29,274 nucleotides of DNA from an uncultured Bacilli bacterium. Its GTDB lineage: Bacteria; Bacillota_I; Bacilli_A; RF39; UBA660. Both the position numbers and the translations under genes were made by a program. The notes beneath the pieces are model-generated. The model made no database searches and had not been told where the DNA came from. It saw only the letters and a list, made by a program, of their open reading frames with translations. The DNA lies in assembly GCA_934098345.1 (NCBI GenBank), contig CAKONX010000008.1:1-29274 (forward strand), read 5' to 3'. Shown piece after piece: positions 7,615 through 15,392 of the stretch (positions are counted from its first letter, which is position 1; every line of letters begins with the position of its first letter).

Positions 7615-8125
7615 AAAAATTAGTTAAATATTTCATATAATCAATATTCATACATTTATTAGTTTTATTTTTTATTTCTTCTATTATTCTATCTTTTACT
7701 TCATAAATATGTTTTAGTTCATTTTCATCAAATTCACCTGCTTTATAAGCATCCAATAATTCATCTTCATCTAATATATTTATTTCTCCAAAAAGATATG
7801 TTACATCTAAATATAAATCATCATACATAGGTATATTATAAGTTGGATCAATTCTTATATTTTTGCATATATCGAAATAATATTCTAAAGGATTCTTTTT
7901 ATCATCTAAAAATAAGCGCATTGCATAATCTTCACCTTTAGGTAAAACTTCAAAAACGTAATAACCATCATCCATTACTACTAAGTCATTTTTTATGATA
8001 AATTTTTCACGACATTTAACTAGTTTTTTTACACATATAATATAGTCATCATCATCAAAAAACATCTTCAATTCATATTTTTCAATATCTCTTAAATAAG
8101 TATTACCAATTATTTTAGTTTTCAT
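7613..8125 (-). CDS. DUF402 domain protein (nucleoside phosphatase-like)
   Basis: This 170-residue protein matches the DUF402 pattern: a beta-rich N-terminal half, then EYYFDICKNIRID (about 91-103), YDDLYLDVTYLFGEI, and the acidic DEDELLDAYKAGEF (about 128-141). The clustered Asp/Glu are the metal ligands in characterised members such as the nucleoside tri-/diphosphatase Ntdp and FomD. The substrate here is unproven. AGAGGTTAG precedes the ATG. The gene stands alone between terminators, but its position beside a histidine phosphatase and two CYTH proteins fits a phosphate- or nucleotide-handling neighbourhood. Confidence 0.85.
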   Translation of the reverse strand: MKTKIIGNTYLRDIEKYELKMFFDDDDYIICVKKLVKCREKFIIKNDLVVMDDGYYVFEVLPKGEDYAMRLFLDDKKNPLEYYFDICKNIRIDPTYNIPMYDDLYLDVTYLFGEINILDEDELLDAYKAGEFDENELKHIYEVKDRIIEEIKNKTNKCMNIDYMKYLTNF

Positions 8126-8152
8126 TATCTAACCTCTTTTCATGTTAATAAA

Positions 8153-8161
8153 ATTATATCA
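8153..8161 (-). promoter_or_regulatory. Extended -10 promoter for the DUF402 gene
   Basis: TGATATAAT (extended -10, minus strand) lies about 28 bases before the ATG and just after the M3 peptidase terminator. No good -35 is seen. The same TGATATAAT form occurs upstream of ruvA. Confidence 0.5.
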
Positions 8162-8168
8162 TAGTTAT

Positions 8169-8194
8169 AAAAAGAAAGATTATCTCTTTCTTTT
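8169..8194 (-). terminator. Terminator of the five-gene operon
   Basis: Arms AAAAGAAAGA and TCTTTCTTTT enclose a 5-base loop and overlap the stop of the M3 peptidase gene. This is the only clear terminator found between the radical SAM gene and this point. Confidence 0.75.
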
Positions 8195-9877
8195 AAGTTT
8201 GAATTCATCTATTTTTTGATTTAACATTACTGATACATCTTTAAACGCATCTTCAGTAAATGGATTTGGCATATCATATAGTTCAATTATCTTTTTAAAA
8301 GGATAATATGAAGAAACTGCAGCAATTTTTTTAAATAAATCTAGATTTTCTTTTGACTTATTCCAAATTGCAAATGCACCAAAATATGAAAGAGCATAAT
8401 CGATATAGTAAAATGGATCAGAATAAACATGAGTTTGTCTAAAGTAATAATTTCCTGCTTCAAGGTTTTTATTTCCAATATGTTCATCATGTATCTTATA
8501 TTTTTTAGAAAGTTCAATAAATATTTTACCGATATCCTCTTCTTTTAAGTCTTTTTTCTTATAAATTGTTTCTTGGAATTCATCGATTAAACATATATAA
8601 GGCATAGTTGTAATTAAATTACATATAAATATGAATCCATACTTTTCTTTATCATCTGAAGAAAATATAGAATCAACATAATCAGTTGCTATTAATTGCA
8701 TAGCATGAGAAAACATTTCTGCAATTTCAAAAGTTGGATATTTTAATAAAGCCGAAACAACATGATTTTTATCCTCAATACCAGCTATATATTTTTGATA
8801 TGCATGCCCCATTTCATGAGTAGTTGTAAGAACATCCCTATAGTTTCCTTTATAATTTCCAGTTACAACTGGTAAACATTCGCATACTAAATAATTAGTT
8901 ATTGAAAAGTTTACTTTATTTTCTCTAGTGCAAAAATCAATATATCCGTTTTTAAGTAACTCTGAATAAAACTCGCCTAACTTTGAATCAATTTTTGTAA
9001 ATACTTCTTTTAAATGATTTAAAAGTTCTTCATTCTTATATAAAGATTCTGGAGACTCTTTAAAAAAAACTGTATCATAATATTCTATTTTTTCTAATCC
9101 TAATTCTTCTTTTTTAATATCATTTATCATTTTACATAAAGGGCTAAAATATTTAATGATATTATTTCTAAATAAATCTATGTCTTTATAATCATAGCCG
9201 AATCTTCTTAGACTATGTAAACTATATTCTAAAGTATCATTAAATCCAAGCTTTCTAGCGATTTCATTACGTACTTGTATTAACTCATATAAAATATGAG
9301 TATACTTTTTAGCATTATTATAATAATATTCATTTACTGCGTCATGAGCTTTTTTTCTCATATCACGATTACTAGAAGTAAAATACATGGATATTTTAGA
9401 TATAGTAAGTTCTTCACCCTCAAACATAATTGTTGCTTTATTTAAATTACGATATTCAGATTTTAGTTCATTTTCCCTTTGTTTTAATTCAACTACATTA
9501 TCACTTGTAATTTTTGATTTAGATAGTATTGAATTAAAAAAGTTTTCAGGAATTACTCCTATTAATTGATTCTTATATGGAGTCTCTAACATTATTTGAT
9601 AAAAAGGTTTAAACAATAAATCAAATTTAGGTTTAAATGCATTCCAATATTCAATTTCTTCTTTATAAAACTCATCATTTAAAGCTCGCATATTATTTAT
9701 ATCAGCATAATCATACATTTCTTCAATTTTATTTTGAATTTCAATTATTTCTTTTACTATTTTTAGAAATTCTTCTACATTTGATGCTTTTTTTAATCTT
9801 GATATTAAACTTTCAAGTGTTACTTTTATTTCTTCATAGTTTGGTCTTTCATATTTTATATCATTAAACTTCTTCAT
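8180..9877 (-). CDS. M3 family oligoendopeptidase
   Basis: The 565-residue protein is of the length and layout of M3 (thimet/PepF-like) zinc oligopeptidases. The zinc motif is TTHEMGHAYQKYIAG (HExxH, roughly residues 352-366), followed about 25 residues later by PTFEIAEMFSHAMQL, which supplies the third zinc ligand Glu. The C-terminal helices include YYFRQTHVYSDPFYYIDYALSY, containing the substrate-binding His/Tyr of the family. No signal peptide is present, so it acts in the cytoplasm on short peptides. AAGGAG precedes the ATG, and the first 14 bases overlap the end of the amidase gene. It is last in an operon with an amidase, DUF488, Sir2 and radical SAM proteins. Confidence 0.93.
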   Translation of the reverse strand: MKKFNDIKYERPNYEEIKVTLESLISRLKKASNVEEFLKIVKEIIEIQNKIEEMYDYADINNMRALNDEFYKEEIEYWNAFKPKFDLLFKPFYQIMLETPYKNQLIGVIPENFFNSILSKSKITSDNVVELKQRENELKSEYRNLNKATIMFEGEELTISKISMYFTSSNRDMRKKAHDAVNEYYYNNAKKYTHILYELIQVRNEIARKLGFNDTLEYSLHSLRRFGYDYKDIDLFRNNIIKYFSPLCKMINDIKKEELGLEKIEYYDTVFFKESPESLYKNEELLNHLKEVFTKIDSKLGEFYSELLKNGYIDFCTRENKVNFSITNYLVCECLPVVTGNYKGNYRDVLTTTHEMGHAYQKYIAGIEDKNHVVSALLKYPTFEIAEMFSHAMQLIATDYVDSIFSSDDKEKYGFIFICNLITTMPYICLIDEFQETIYKKKDLKEEDIGKIFIELSKKYKIHDEHIGNKNLEAGNYYFRQTHVYSDPFYYIDYALSYFGAFAIWNKSKENLDLFKKIAAVSSYYPFKKIIELYDMPNPFTEDAFKDVSVMLNQKIDEFKLKRKR

Positions 9878-10913
9878 AAATTCTCCTTACATCTTCTATT
9901 ATTTTTTTCATTGGGAAATTAATTCCCGGGCAACTTACTCTTACAAGAGGATTTACATCATGATGACCAATTATATGGTCTTCATCAATTTTAAAATCAA
10001 CTCCATAAGTATCCTTTATATAGTCTATTATAACACATATAGTATTAATTAAAGAATTATATTGTTTTTCAGTTAAAGATCCATCAAATGATTCATTTTC
10101 AATGGAATAACTATAATAGTTTGCATTATCTTTTCTATTTTTTATTTCTTCATTTATTGAAAAACGATAGTAAATATCTGAGGTATCATTTATACTTGTA
10201 CCATTAGCCCAAGAACTATTTTCTAAACTTACTGGATTTACTACTTCACCATTTCTAGATATTACAAAATGACTTGATACTTCACTTTCTTCATTATAAA
10301 AAGTATTTATAACTCTTCCATAATCAAAACTAATATGCAGTACAATATAATCAGGAATATAGTTATTATGACCAATATAGCAATTTTTTGTATAATCTTT
10401 TACTATTGGAATCTCTTCTTTATTTTTATTTACAAAATTGATTAATACTTCTTTATAATTTTCCTTAGTTATATTAGGTATATATTTATTTAATATTTTA
10501 AACATTTTCTCATCATATTCATCATTTATAATGAAGAATAAATATAGTGTTAGGAAAACATATTTATCTATATTTCTTTTTTCAAATGTTTTAAATGCTA
10601 AAAGATAATATTCTAGATTGCTTACTCTTCTATCAAATAGAGAATAAAAAATATCTTTATTGTCATATTCTAATATTTTATTGAAGTATACTTTTTCATT
10701 TATATTTTTAATTTGCCTAAACATAAATGTTATATATCTTTTATCATTTGTTCCAATTAAATTTTTATTAAATTCATCATCTATATATTCTGGAAAATAA
10801 TAAGCAAATATAAACATATATCTAGCGTTACAAGATTTAATAACTTCATCTTTTAAACTATTAATTTCTTCTTTATTTTGTTTTTCATGTATATCAATTA
10901 TTTTATCTATCAT
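9864..10913 (-). CDS. Amidase_2 (PGRP-type) protein with a novel N-terminal region
   Basis: The C-terminal half (about residues 185-345) is an N-acetylmuramoyl-L-alanine amidase/T7-lysozyme fold: YIVLHISFD carries the first zinc His, SSHFVISRNGEVVNPVS follows, and EDHIIGHHDVNPLVRVSCPG carries the second His and the zinc Cys. The first ~180 residues are Lys/Glu/Tyr-rich, mostly helical and unrecognised. There is no signal peptide or membrane segment, so the protein appears cytoplasmic and may act on muropeptide recycling products, in lysis, or on a non-cell-wall substrate. Two starts are possible; I chose ATG 10913, just after the upstream stop. ATG 10928 is in frame and overlaps that gene. 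The 3' end overlaps the M3 peptidase start. Confidence 0.85.
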   Translation of the reverse strand: MIDKIIDIHEKQNKEEINSLKDEVIKSCNARYMFIFAYYFPEYIDDEFNKNLIGTNDKRYITFMFRQIKNINEKVYFNKILEYDNKDIFYSLFDRRVSNLEYYLLAFKTFEKRNIDKYVFLTLYLFFIINDEYDEKMFKILNKYIPNITKENYKEVLINFVNKNKEEIPIVKDYTKNCYIGHNNYIPDYIVLHISFDYGRVINTFYNEESEVSSHFVISRNGEVVNPVSLENSSWANGTSINDTSDIYYRFSINEEIKNRKDNANYYSYSIENESFDGSLTEKQYNSLINTICVIIDYIKDTYGVDFKIDEDHIIGHHDVNPLVRVSCPGINFPMKKIIEDVRRIYEEV

Positions 10914-10914
10914 A

Positions 10915-11421
10915 TTACCGTCTCTCATTTATTACTTTATTTAATACTTTCTTATATCTAATTGGATTTTCTTTTGTCAAGTTTTTAGATTCATCAGTAC
11001 TTACTTCTGGTATATAAATTCCAGTCTCAAGTTCAATGTAATCTGCTAATACTCTTCGATGACAAAATTCGTCTATTGGTTCATGACATAAAAGAATAAT
11101 TTCTTTTCCAAATTTTTTATAAAGAGTTTCAAGTAATTCATAAACATCCATATTTAGTAATCTTGTTTCATAATAGCTTTTTATATATTCATATTCAATA
11201 TAACTTCTATAAGCTTGATATTCATCTTTATCTTTTATATTGCTTAGATTTTCTAATCCTTCTACATATTTTTCATAAGTAACTAATCTCGGAGCTAACT
11301 TTTTATAATAAGATCCAAAATAATTCCAAGCTACTCCACCATCACCAGTAATGGATACTAAATTACCAGATTTTACTTTATCATAACTACTTGTTCCTAT
11401 AATAATATTTTCAAAATCCAT
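10915..11421 (-). CDS. DUF488 family protein
   Basis: The ~168-residue protein carries the DUF488 core: an N-terminal strand leading to TSSYDKV, and near the C-terminus EIILLCHEPIDEFCHRRVLADYI, in which the Cys-His and FCHRR elements are the family hallmark. Its biochemical function is unknown; Cys/His spacing suggests a redox or nucleophilic role. ATG 11421 is preceded by AAAGG at about 9 bases, inside the end of the Sir2 gene; a TTG nine bases upstream is in frame but would overlap that Shine-Dalgarno. The gene lies 5 bases after sir2 and directly before the amidase. Confidence 0.83.
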   Translation of the reverse strand: MDFENIIIGTSSYDKVKSGNLVSITGDGGVAWNYFGSYYKKLAPRLVTYEKYVEGLENLSNIKDKDEYQAYRSYIEYEYIKSYYETRLLNMDVYELLETLYKKFGKEIILLCHEPIDEFCHRRVLADYIELETGIYIPEVSTDESKNLTKENPIRYKKVLNKVINERR

Positions 11422-11426
11422 AAAAA

Positions 11427-12143
11427 TCAACCTTTCAAATATTTAAATACTTTTTCTAAATCATCATTGATAACTAAACTTGCGCACTTATCATAAGGAG
11501 TTTTAGTATCATTTATAATTATTAAATTTTTACCATTAAATTCATCTACTAAACTGCATGCTGGAAATACAGTTAATGATGAACCAGCAACAATTAAAGT
11601 ATCACTTTTTTTAATAAATTCTATTGCAGAATAAAAATCATCATTTAAATTTTCTCCATATAAAGTAACATCTGGTCTTATTATACCATTACAAGTACAT
11701 ATAGGAATATCTTTAGAATTAAATACATATTCGGCATCATAGTTTTTTCCACATTTCATACAATAATTTTTATATATTGAACCATGAATTTCTAACACGT
11801 TATTTATTCCTGCTTTTTTATGTAAACCATCAATATTTTGAGTTATTACACATTTAAGTTTTCCAACACTCTCTAATTCTTTTAAATACTTATTTATAAT
11901 ATTTGGTACATTACTTAAACAATTTAAGTTATTTTTATAAAAGTCATAAAATAGAAATGGATTATTATAAAGACAATTCACACTTAATAAATATTCCGGA
12001 GAAATATCTGAATCCATTTTATAAATTCCGTTTTTTCCTCTAAAGTCTTTTATTCCTGAAAGAGTTGATGTTCCTGCTCCATCAAAGAAGACTATATTTT
12101 CTGATTTATCAATGATATTTTTTAATTCTTCTAATTTATTCAT
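11427..12143 (-). CDS. Sir2 family NAD-dependent protein deacylase (sirtuin)
   Basis: The 238-residue protein has all sirtuin motifs: the NAD-binding FFDGAGTSTLSGIKDFRG (19-36), TQNIDGLH (101-108), catalytic His in LEIHGS (H120), a zinc site at YCMKCG (C128, C131) and PICTCNG (C149, C151), then IIRPDVTLYGE and VAGSSLTVFPA. The distal zinc pair is CxC instead of the usual CxxC, and the motif reads SGIKDFRG rather than SGIPDFRG. It should remove acyl groups from lysines using NAD+, or act in NAD/ADP-ribose chemistry. The start at 12143 overlaps the stop of the radical SAM gene by 8 bases; a longer in-frame start at 12194 lies inside that gene. Substrate unknown. Confidence 0.94.
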   Translation of the reverse strand: MNKLEELKNIIDKSENIVFFDGAGTSTLSGIKDFRGKNGIYKMDSDISPEYLLSVNCLYNNPFLFYDFYKNNLNCLSNVPNIINKYLKELESVGKLKCVITQNIDGLHKKAGINNVLEIHGSIYKNYCMKCGKNYDAEYVFNSKDIPICTCNGIIRPDVTLYGENLNDDFYSAIEFIKKSDTLIVAGSSLTVFPACSLVDEFNGKNLIIINDTKTPYDKCASLVINDDLEKVFKYLKG

Positions 12144-13182
12144 GATTCGCGTACACTTTCTTACATAATGGATACGCACGATATCCATTACCACTTATTT
12201 TTACATTTTCTAAAGAGTCATATATGTTATATAATTTTATTCCATATTTTTTACAATCTTCTTTGCTTAATTCTTTAAATGCTGGACATGGCAATATAGT
12301 TCCGTCATATTTAATATCTAATTTTGAAATTCCAGCATTACATTTATGAGTTTGATTATCATTTAAAGGTATACCTAAACGTATTTCACCTTTAAATAGT
12401 TTTCTTGAACGTTCTAAAAGTGAGAAAAATTCTTCTTTTTCTGCATCTGTTAATTTTAAAGATTCTTGATTTTCTTTACCTCTTCCCTGAGGAACAAAAT
12501 TTAAAAAACTTATTCTATTTACATCTATTATATCTATAAGTTCTAACAAATCTGGAATTTCTTTATAATTTAATTTATTAGGTATAAAATGAATATCAAC
12601 AAATAAACTAGATCTCGATGCATTATATAAAGAATCTAAAAGAAAAACTTTCATGCTATTCTTTCTTCCCATAAGAGTTTCATCAGTTTCATATTCATAA
12701 GCTTGAACATCAAAAACAATTTTTTTAAGTCCAGCATTAACTAAACTATCAATATCACTTTTAGAAATAAAACCATATACCTTATTTTTTAAAATATTTT
12801 CATAATAATTTTTTATTCCTTTTATAGTTAAAGTATCATCAGGATTAACTTCACTTAGACTTTTCTCTAAAGCGCTTAAATAATGTTTTTTTTCTTCATA
12901 ACTCATACTGCTTGCATACTTTATTCCACTTGTAAATAAAGTAACATTTATTCCATAATTTGATGCATATTTAATCATTTCTAGTAAATCTGGATGCATT
13001 AAAGGTTCTCCTCCAGAAAGTGATAATTCTTCTATTCCACCAGTTGCTATAAAGTAATCTATTGTTCTTTTAAAATCATCTAATGATATAAAAGTATTTT
13101 TATCTATACAAGAATTTGATGAGCAAAACATACATTTATTTGGGCATTTATCTAATATTTCAAAGCATAAATCTTTAACCAT
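12136..13182 (-). CDS. Radical SAM protein with SPASM-like cysteine tail
   Basis: The 348-residue protein has the radical SAM CxxxCxxC at residues 13-20 (CPNKCMFC), ELSLSGGEPLMHPDL (52-66) for SAM/iron-sulphur binding, and VPQGRG at 230-235. The C-terminal region has HKCNAGISKLDIKYDGTILPCP with cysteines at 281 and 299, then C310 and C340, like a SPASM/twitch domain binding an auxiliary Fe-S cluster. Such proteins often modify peptides, but no precursor peptide gene is visible nearby. GGTGG precedes the ATG. It opens the operon with Sir2, DUF488, amidase and M3 peptidase, and its promoter is separated from lepB by a terminator. Confidence 0.9.
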   Translation of the reverse strand: MVKDLCFEILDKCPNKCMFCSSNSCIDKNTFISLDDFKRTIDYFIATGGIEELSLSGGEPLMHPDLLEMIKYASNYGINVTLFTSGIKYASSMSYEEKKHYLSALEKSLSEVNPDDTLTIKGIKNYYENILKNKVYGFISKSDIDSLVNAGLKKIVFDVQAYEYETDETLMGRKNSMKVFLLDSLYNASRSSLFVDIHFIPNKLNYKEIPDLLELIDIIDVNRISFLNFVPQGRGKENQESLKLTDAEKEEFFSLLERSRKLFKGEIRLGIPLNDNQTHKCNAGISKLDIKYDGTILPCPAFKELSKEDCKKYGIKLYNIYDSLENVKISGNGYRAYPLCKKVYANHE

Positions 13183-13199
13183 AAAACCACCATGAGTTT

Positions 13200-13208
13200 A
13201 TTATAACA
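13200..13208 (-). promoter_or_regulatory. Extended -10 promoter of the radical SAM operon
   Basis: On the minus strand TGTTATAAT (TG-N-TATAAT) lies about 18 bases before the ATG and just after the lepB terminator. No good -35 is visible, as expected for extended -10 promoters. Confidence 0.55.
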
Positions 13209-13223
13209 CATATTTTTAGTAAT

Positions 13224-13251
13224 AAAAAAATATAGTTTATTCACTATATTT
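13224..13251 (-). terminator. lepB terminator
   Basis: Nine-base arms AAATATAGT and ACTATATTT around a 6-base loop containing the lepB stop codon, followed on the minus strand by a T run. Confidence 0.78.
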
Positions 13252-13857
13252 CTTTACTTTACCAAATCTATTGAAAGGAAATAATATAATTTCTGTTGTT
13301 CCTTTTATATCTTTTAATGGAACTGTACCAATCATTCTTGAATCTTTAGAGTCATCTCGATTATCTCCCATTACAAAGTATTCACCTTCAGGAACAGTTA
13401 TTTCTTCATTACATATACTCCAGTTAGTTTCACAAGTACCAATTTTTTTAGCAGTTGTTAAGAATTTTTCTTCAACAACTTTACCATTAATTGTTAAAAC
13501 ACCAGTTTTTTCTTCATTAACGTATTTAACTTCATATCTAATTTTATCTCCAGGTAAACCTATAACTCTTTTAATTAAATCTCCCGAATCAGTTTTAATT
13601 ACAACTATATCAAATCTTTTAATACCCCTAATATGCTTAGTTAATTTATAAAGAATCATTGTATCTCCATTTTGTAAAGTTGGTTTCATACTTGAACCTT
13701 TTACACTTATTGGAGTTGCAATAAATAAACGAATTATAACTACAAAGAATATTATTATAATATAAGGCATATATTCTAAAAATAAATCTTGACTTGCTTT
13801 TTTTGTATTTTTCTTAACTTCTTTTTTTGTTTCTTCATTGCTAAGGTTTTCTCCCAT
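13237..13857 (-). CDS. lepB: Signal peptidase I
   Basis: Type I signal peptidase of 206 residues. A cytoplasmic Lys/Glu-rich N-terminus leads to one membrane anchor (about 31-49, YIIIIFFVVIIRLFIAT). Next come box B VKGSSMKPTL with the catalytic Ser, IKRVIGLPGD with the catalytic Lys, and MGDNRDDSKDSR (box E). It cleaves signal peptides of exported pre-proteins on the outer face of the membrane. ATG 13857 is chosen because GGTGAT lies just upstream; an ATG four codons earlier lacks a ribosome binding site. It follows rplS, as in many Bacilli, but with a terminator between them. Confidence 0.96.
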   Translation of the reverse strand: MGENLSNEETKKEVKKNTKKASQDLFLEYMPYIIIIFFVVIIRLFIATPISVKGSSMKPTLQNGDTMILYKLTKHIRGIKRFDIVVIKTDSGDLIKRVIGLPGDKIRYEVKYVNEEKTGVLTINGKVVEEKFLTTAKKIGTCETNWSICNEEITVPEGEYFVMGDNRDDSKDSRMIGTVPLKDIKGTTEIILFPFNRFGKVKKYSE

Positions 13858-13891
13858 GTTAATCACCATATCAATTGTACCAAAAAGACAT

Positions 13892-13923
13892 AAAAAAAGA
13901 AAGAAAAATTAATTTCTTTCTTT
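13892..13923 (-). terminator. rplS terminator
   Basis: Eleven-base arms AAAGAAAGAAA (13896-13906) and TTTCTTTCTTT (13913-13923) enclose a 6-base loop containing part of the rplS stop and are followed on the minus strand by a T run. lepB starts about 38 bases later. Confidence 0.78.
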
Positions 13924-14247
13924 AATTTTGATATCTTTAGCAGAATTATCAAGATAATTAAGTTTAGCTCTACGAACCATACCTTTTCTTACAACTGTTA
14001 TTTTATCAACTAATGGAGAATTAACTTTAAAAATTCTTTTAACAACTATTCCACCACTTTTTTTTCTAACAGTAAATGTTCTTGAGATTTTACTTCCTTT
14101 AATTGAAGTAACTACTCCTTCATATGCTTGAATTCTATGAGTTTTACCTTCTTGAATTTTATAATCAACTCTAACAGTATCTCCTACACGGAACTCAGGA
14201 ACATCAGTTCTAATACTTTTTGCATCTACGATATCTTTTAAGTTCAT
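13909..14247 (-). CDS. rplS: 50S ribosomal protein L19
   Basis: The 112-residue protein is full length for L19. Recognisable segments include PEFRVGDTVRVDYKI, EGKTHRIQAYEGVV, FTVRKKSGGIVVKRIF and the C-terminal KGMVRRAKLNYL. It sits at the 30S-50S interface of the ribosome. GAAAGGAAG precedes the ATG. The gene has its own strong promoter and a roughly 100-base structured leader, and is followed by a terminator, so it is probably a single-gene transcript with some read-through into lepB. Confidence 0.98.
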   Translation of the reverse strand: MNLKDIVDAKSIRTDVPEFRVGDTVRVDYKIQEGKTHRIQAYEGVVTSIKGSKISRTFTVRKKSGGIVVKRIFKVNSPLVDKITVVRKGMVRRAKLNYLDNSAKDIKIKERN

Positions 14248-14348
14248 GATATACTTCCTTTCTATAATTTACACCCACATAATCATTAATATATTTTAAA
14301 ATAACTAAAATATTTCAAGCGGATTACATTTAGCTTTTTTCCAAAAGC
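14248..14348 (-). promoter_or_regulatory. Structured 5' leader of rplS
   Basis: The predicted transcript begins near 14348 and can fold at once into a hairpin GCTTTT-GGAA-AAAAGC (six pairs, GNRA-type loop). A second stem-loop follows, from CTAAA to TTTTAG around an unpaired region containing TCCGC. A leader before L19 is known in Firmicutes, where ribosomal-protein autoregulation is expected. I cannot confirm the match to the known L19 leader model from sequence alone. Confidence 0.42.
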
Positions 14349-14354
14349 ACATAT

Positions 14355-14383
14355 ATTTTAGCATATATTAATATATATATCAA
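14355..14383 (-). promoter_or_regulatory. rplS promoter
   Basis: On the minus strand TTGATA (14378-14383), a 17-base spacer, then TAAAAT (14355-14360), with an upstream TG giving an extended -10. It is back to back with the promoter of the plus-strand gene at 14449. Confidence 0.8.
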
Positions 14384-14391
14384 TAGTTTAT

Positions 14392-14420
14392 TTGCATTAT
14401 TTTTCCTTTTATATTATAAT
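14392..14420 (+). promoter_or_regulatory. Promoter of the plus-strand unknown gene
   Basis: TTGCAT (14392-14397), a 17-base spacer and a perfect TATAAT (14415-14420) lie 28 bases before the ATG at 14449. AAGGAG at 14435-14440 is the ribosome binding site. Confidence 0.83.
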
Positions 14421-14448
14421 ATATGCATATTTTTAAGGAGTTGGTTAT

Positions 14449-15378
14449 ATGGCAAGATCAGACACGATTACAGCTAAAATTACAACAGATAAAGCATTGA
14501 AGGATTTTTTATTAAAGAAAAATTTTCATAATTTTGAAACTTTAACAGAGGATTCTTACGATAAAATTGAAAAAGCAGAAACAAAGCTTAATCACTTTCT
14601 AGGAATTTATAAAGAAAAAAATATAGAATCTTATTTATTTTATTTAATGGAAAATTTAAAACATACAGATGACTTAACAGATGAAGAAAAAATATATTTA
14701 ATAATTAAAGCAATTGATCCAGACTGCTTAACTTATAAATATTATATAAATTTTGTTATCCCAGATGTACGTGAATATGAACGTGCCTATAATCTTGCTA
14801 CTGATAAATTTTTAAAACAACAAGCTAGATTACATTATGAAGAAAAAGTTAAAGAAAAAAATAAAGTTATAGGAGAATTAAGAACTAAATTAATTGAAAA
14901 AATAGGAATATTTATACCTTCTCTTATAAAATATGAGAAAGCTTTATTACTTATGCAAAGAAAAAAAGATTTAATTACTTCAATTGAAAAGGATTCATTA
15001 AAAAGATTACTTGTTTTTTTGCAAAATGAAGAACATATAACACCATTAAGTAATGAAGATATTGATAGAATTAATATAGAAATTGAAAAATATATATTGA
15101 AATTCCCTATTCCTGATATAAATTTACTTACATTTCACGTTTTAAATCAAAATGATATATTGGGCCTTAATAATATAAGCAAACAAGTATATTTTTTGAT
15201 TAATACAATTAATAGATATTATCCTGAAGATCAAAATTTAAGCCATATTGTAGATTACAATGGTACATGGGATAATATGAACAATGAATTGAAAGAAACA
15301 TATGGAATCAAAAGTGAACCACTTTTAAGATTACAAAAATGTTACAATAAAATTTACAATATTAAAGGAGACTTTTAG
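14449..15378 (+). CDS. Unknown cytoplasmic protein, 309 residues
   Basis: I do not recognise this protein. It is soluble, charged and almost wholly helical, with no membrane segment or signal peptide. Its N-terminus ARSDTITAKITTDKALKDFL looks like a DNA- or partner-binding tip but matches no motif I know. A Lys/Glu-rich stretch at about 125-185 could form a coiled coil, and the C-terminus has NRYYPEDQNLSHIVDYNGTWDN. It has its own consensus promoter and ribosome binding site, is one of the few plus-strand genes here, is divergent from rplS, and ends in a terminator hairpin whose loop holds its TAG. That arrangement shows an independently expressed gene of unknown role. Confidence 0.8.
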   Translation: MARSDTITAKITTDKALKDFLLKKNFHNFETLTEDSYDKIEKAETKLNHFLGIYKEKNIESYLFYLMENLKHTDDLTDEEKIYLIIKAIDPDCLTYKYYINFVIPDVREYERAYNLATDKFLKQQARLHYEEKVKEKNKVIGELRTKLIEKIGIFIPSLIKYEKALLLMQRKKDLITSIEKDSLKRLLVFLQNEEHITPLSNEDIDRINIEIEKYILKFPIPDINLLTFHVLNQNDILGLNNISKQVYFLINTINRYYPEDQNLSHIVDYNGTWDNMNNELKETYGIKSEPLLRLQKCYNKIYNIKGDF

Positions 15379-15392
15379 GTCTCCTATTTTTA
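15366..15392. terminator. Terminator between convergent genes
   Basis: AGGAGAC (15366-15372) and GTCTCCT (15379-15385) form a 7-bp GC-containing stem with a 6-base loop containing the TAG of the plus-strand gene, followed by ATTTTTATT on the plus strand. It may also act on the minus strand after the small one-TM gene, though the T run there is weaker. Confidence 0.82.
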
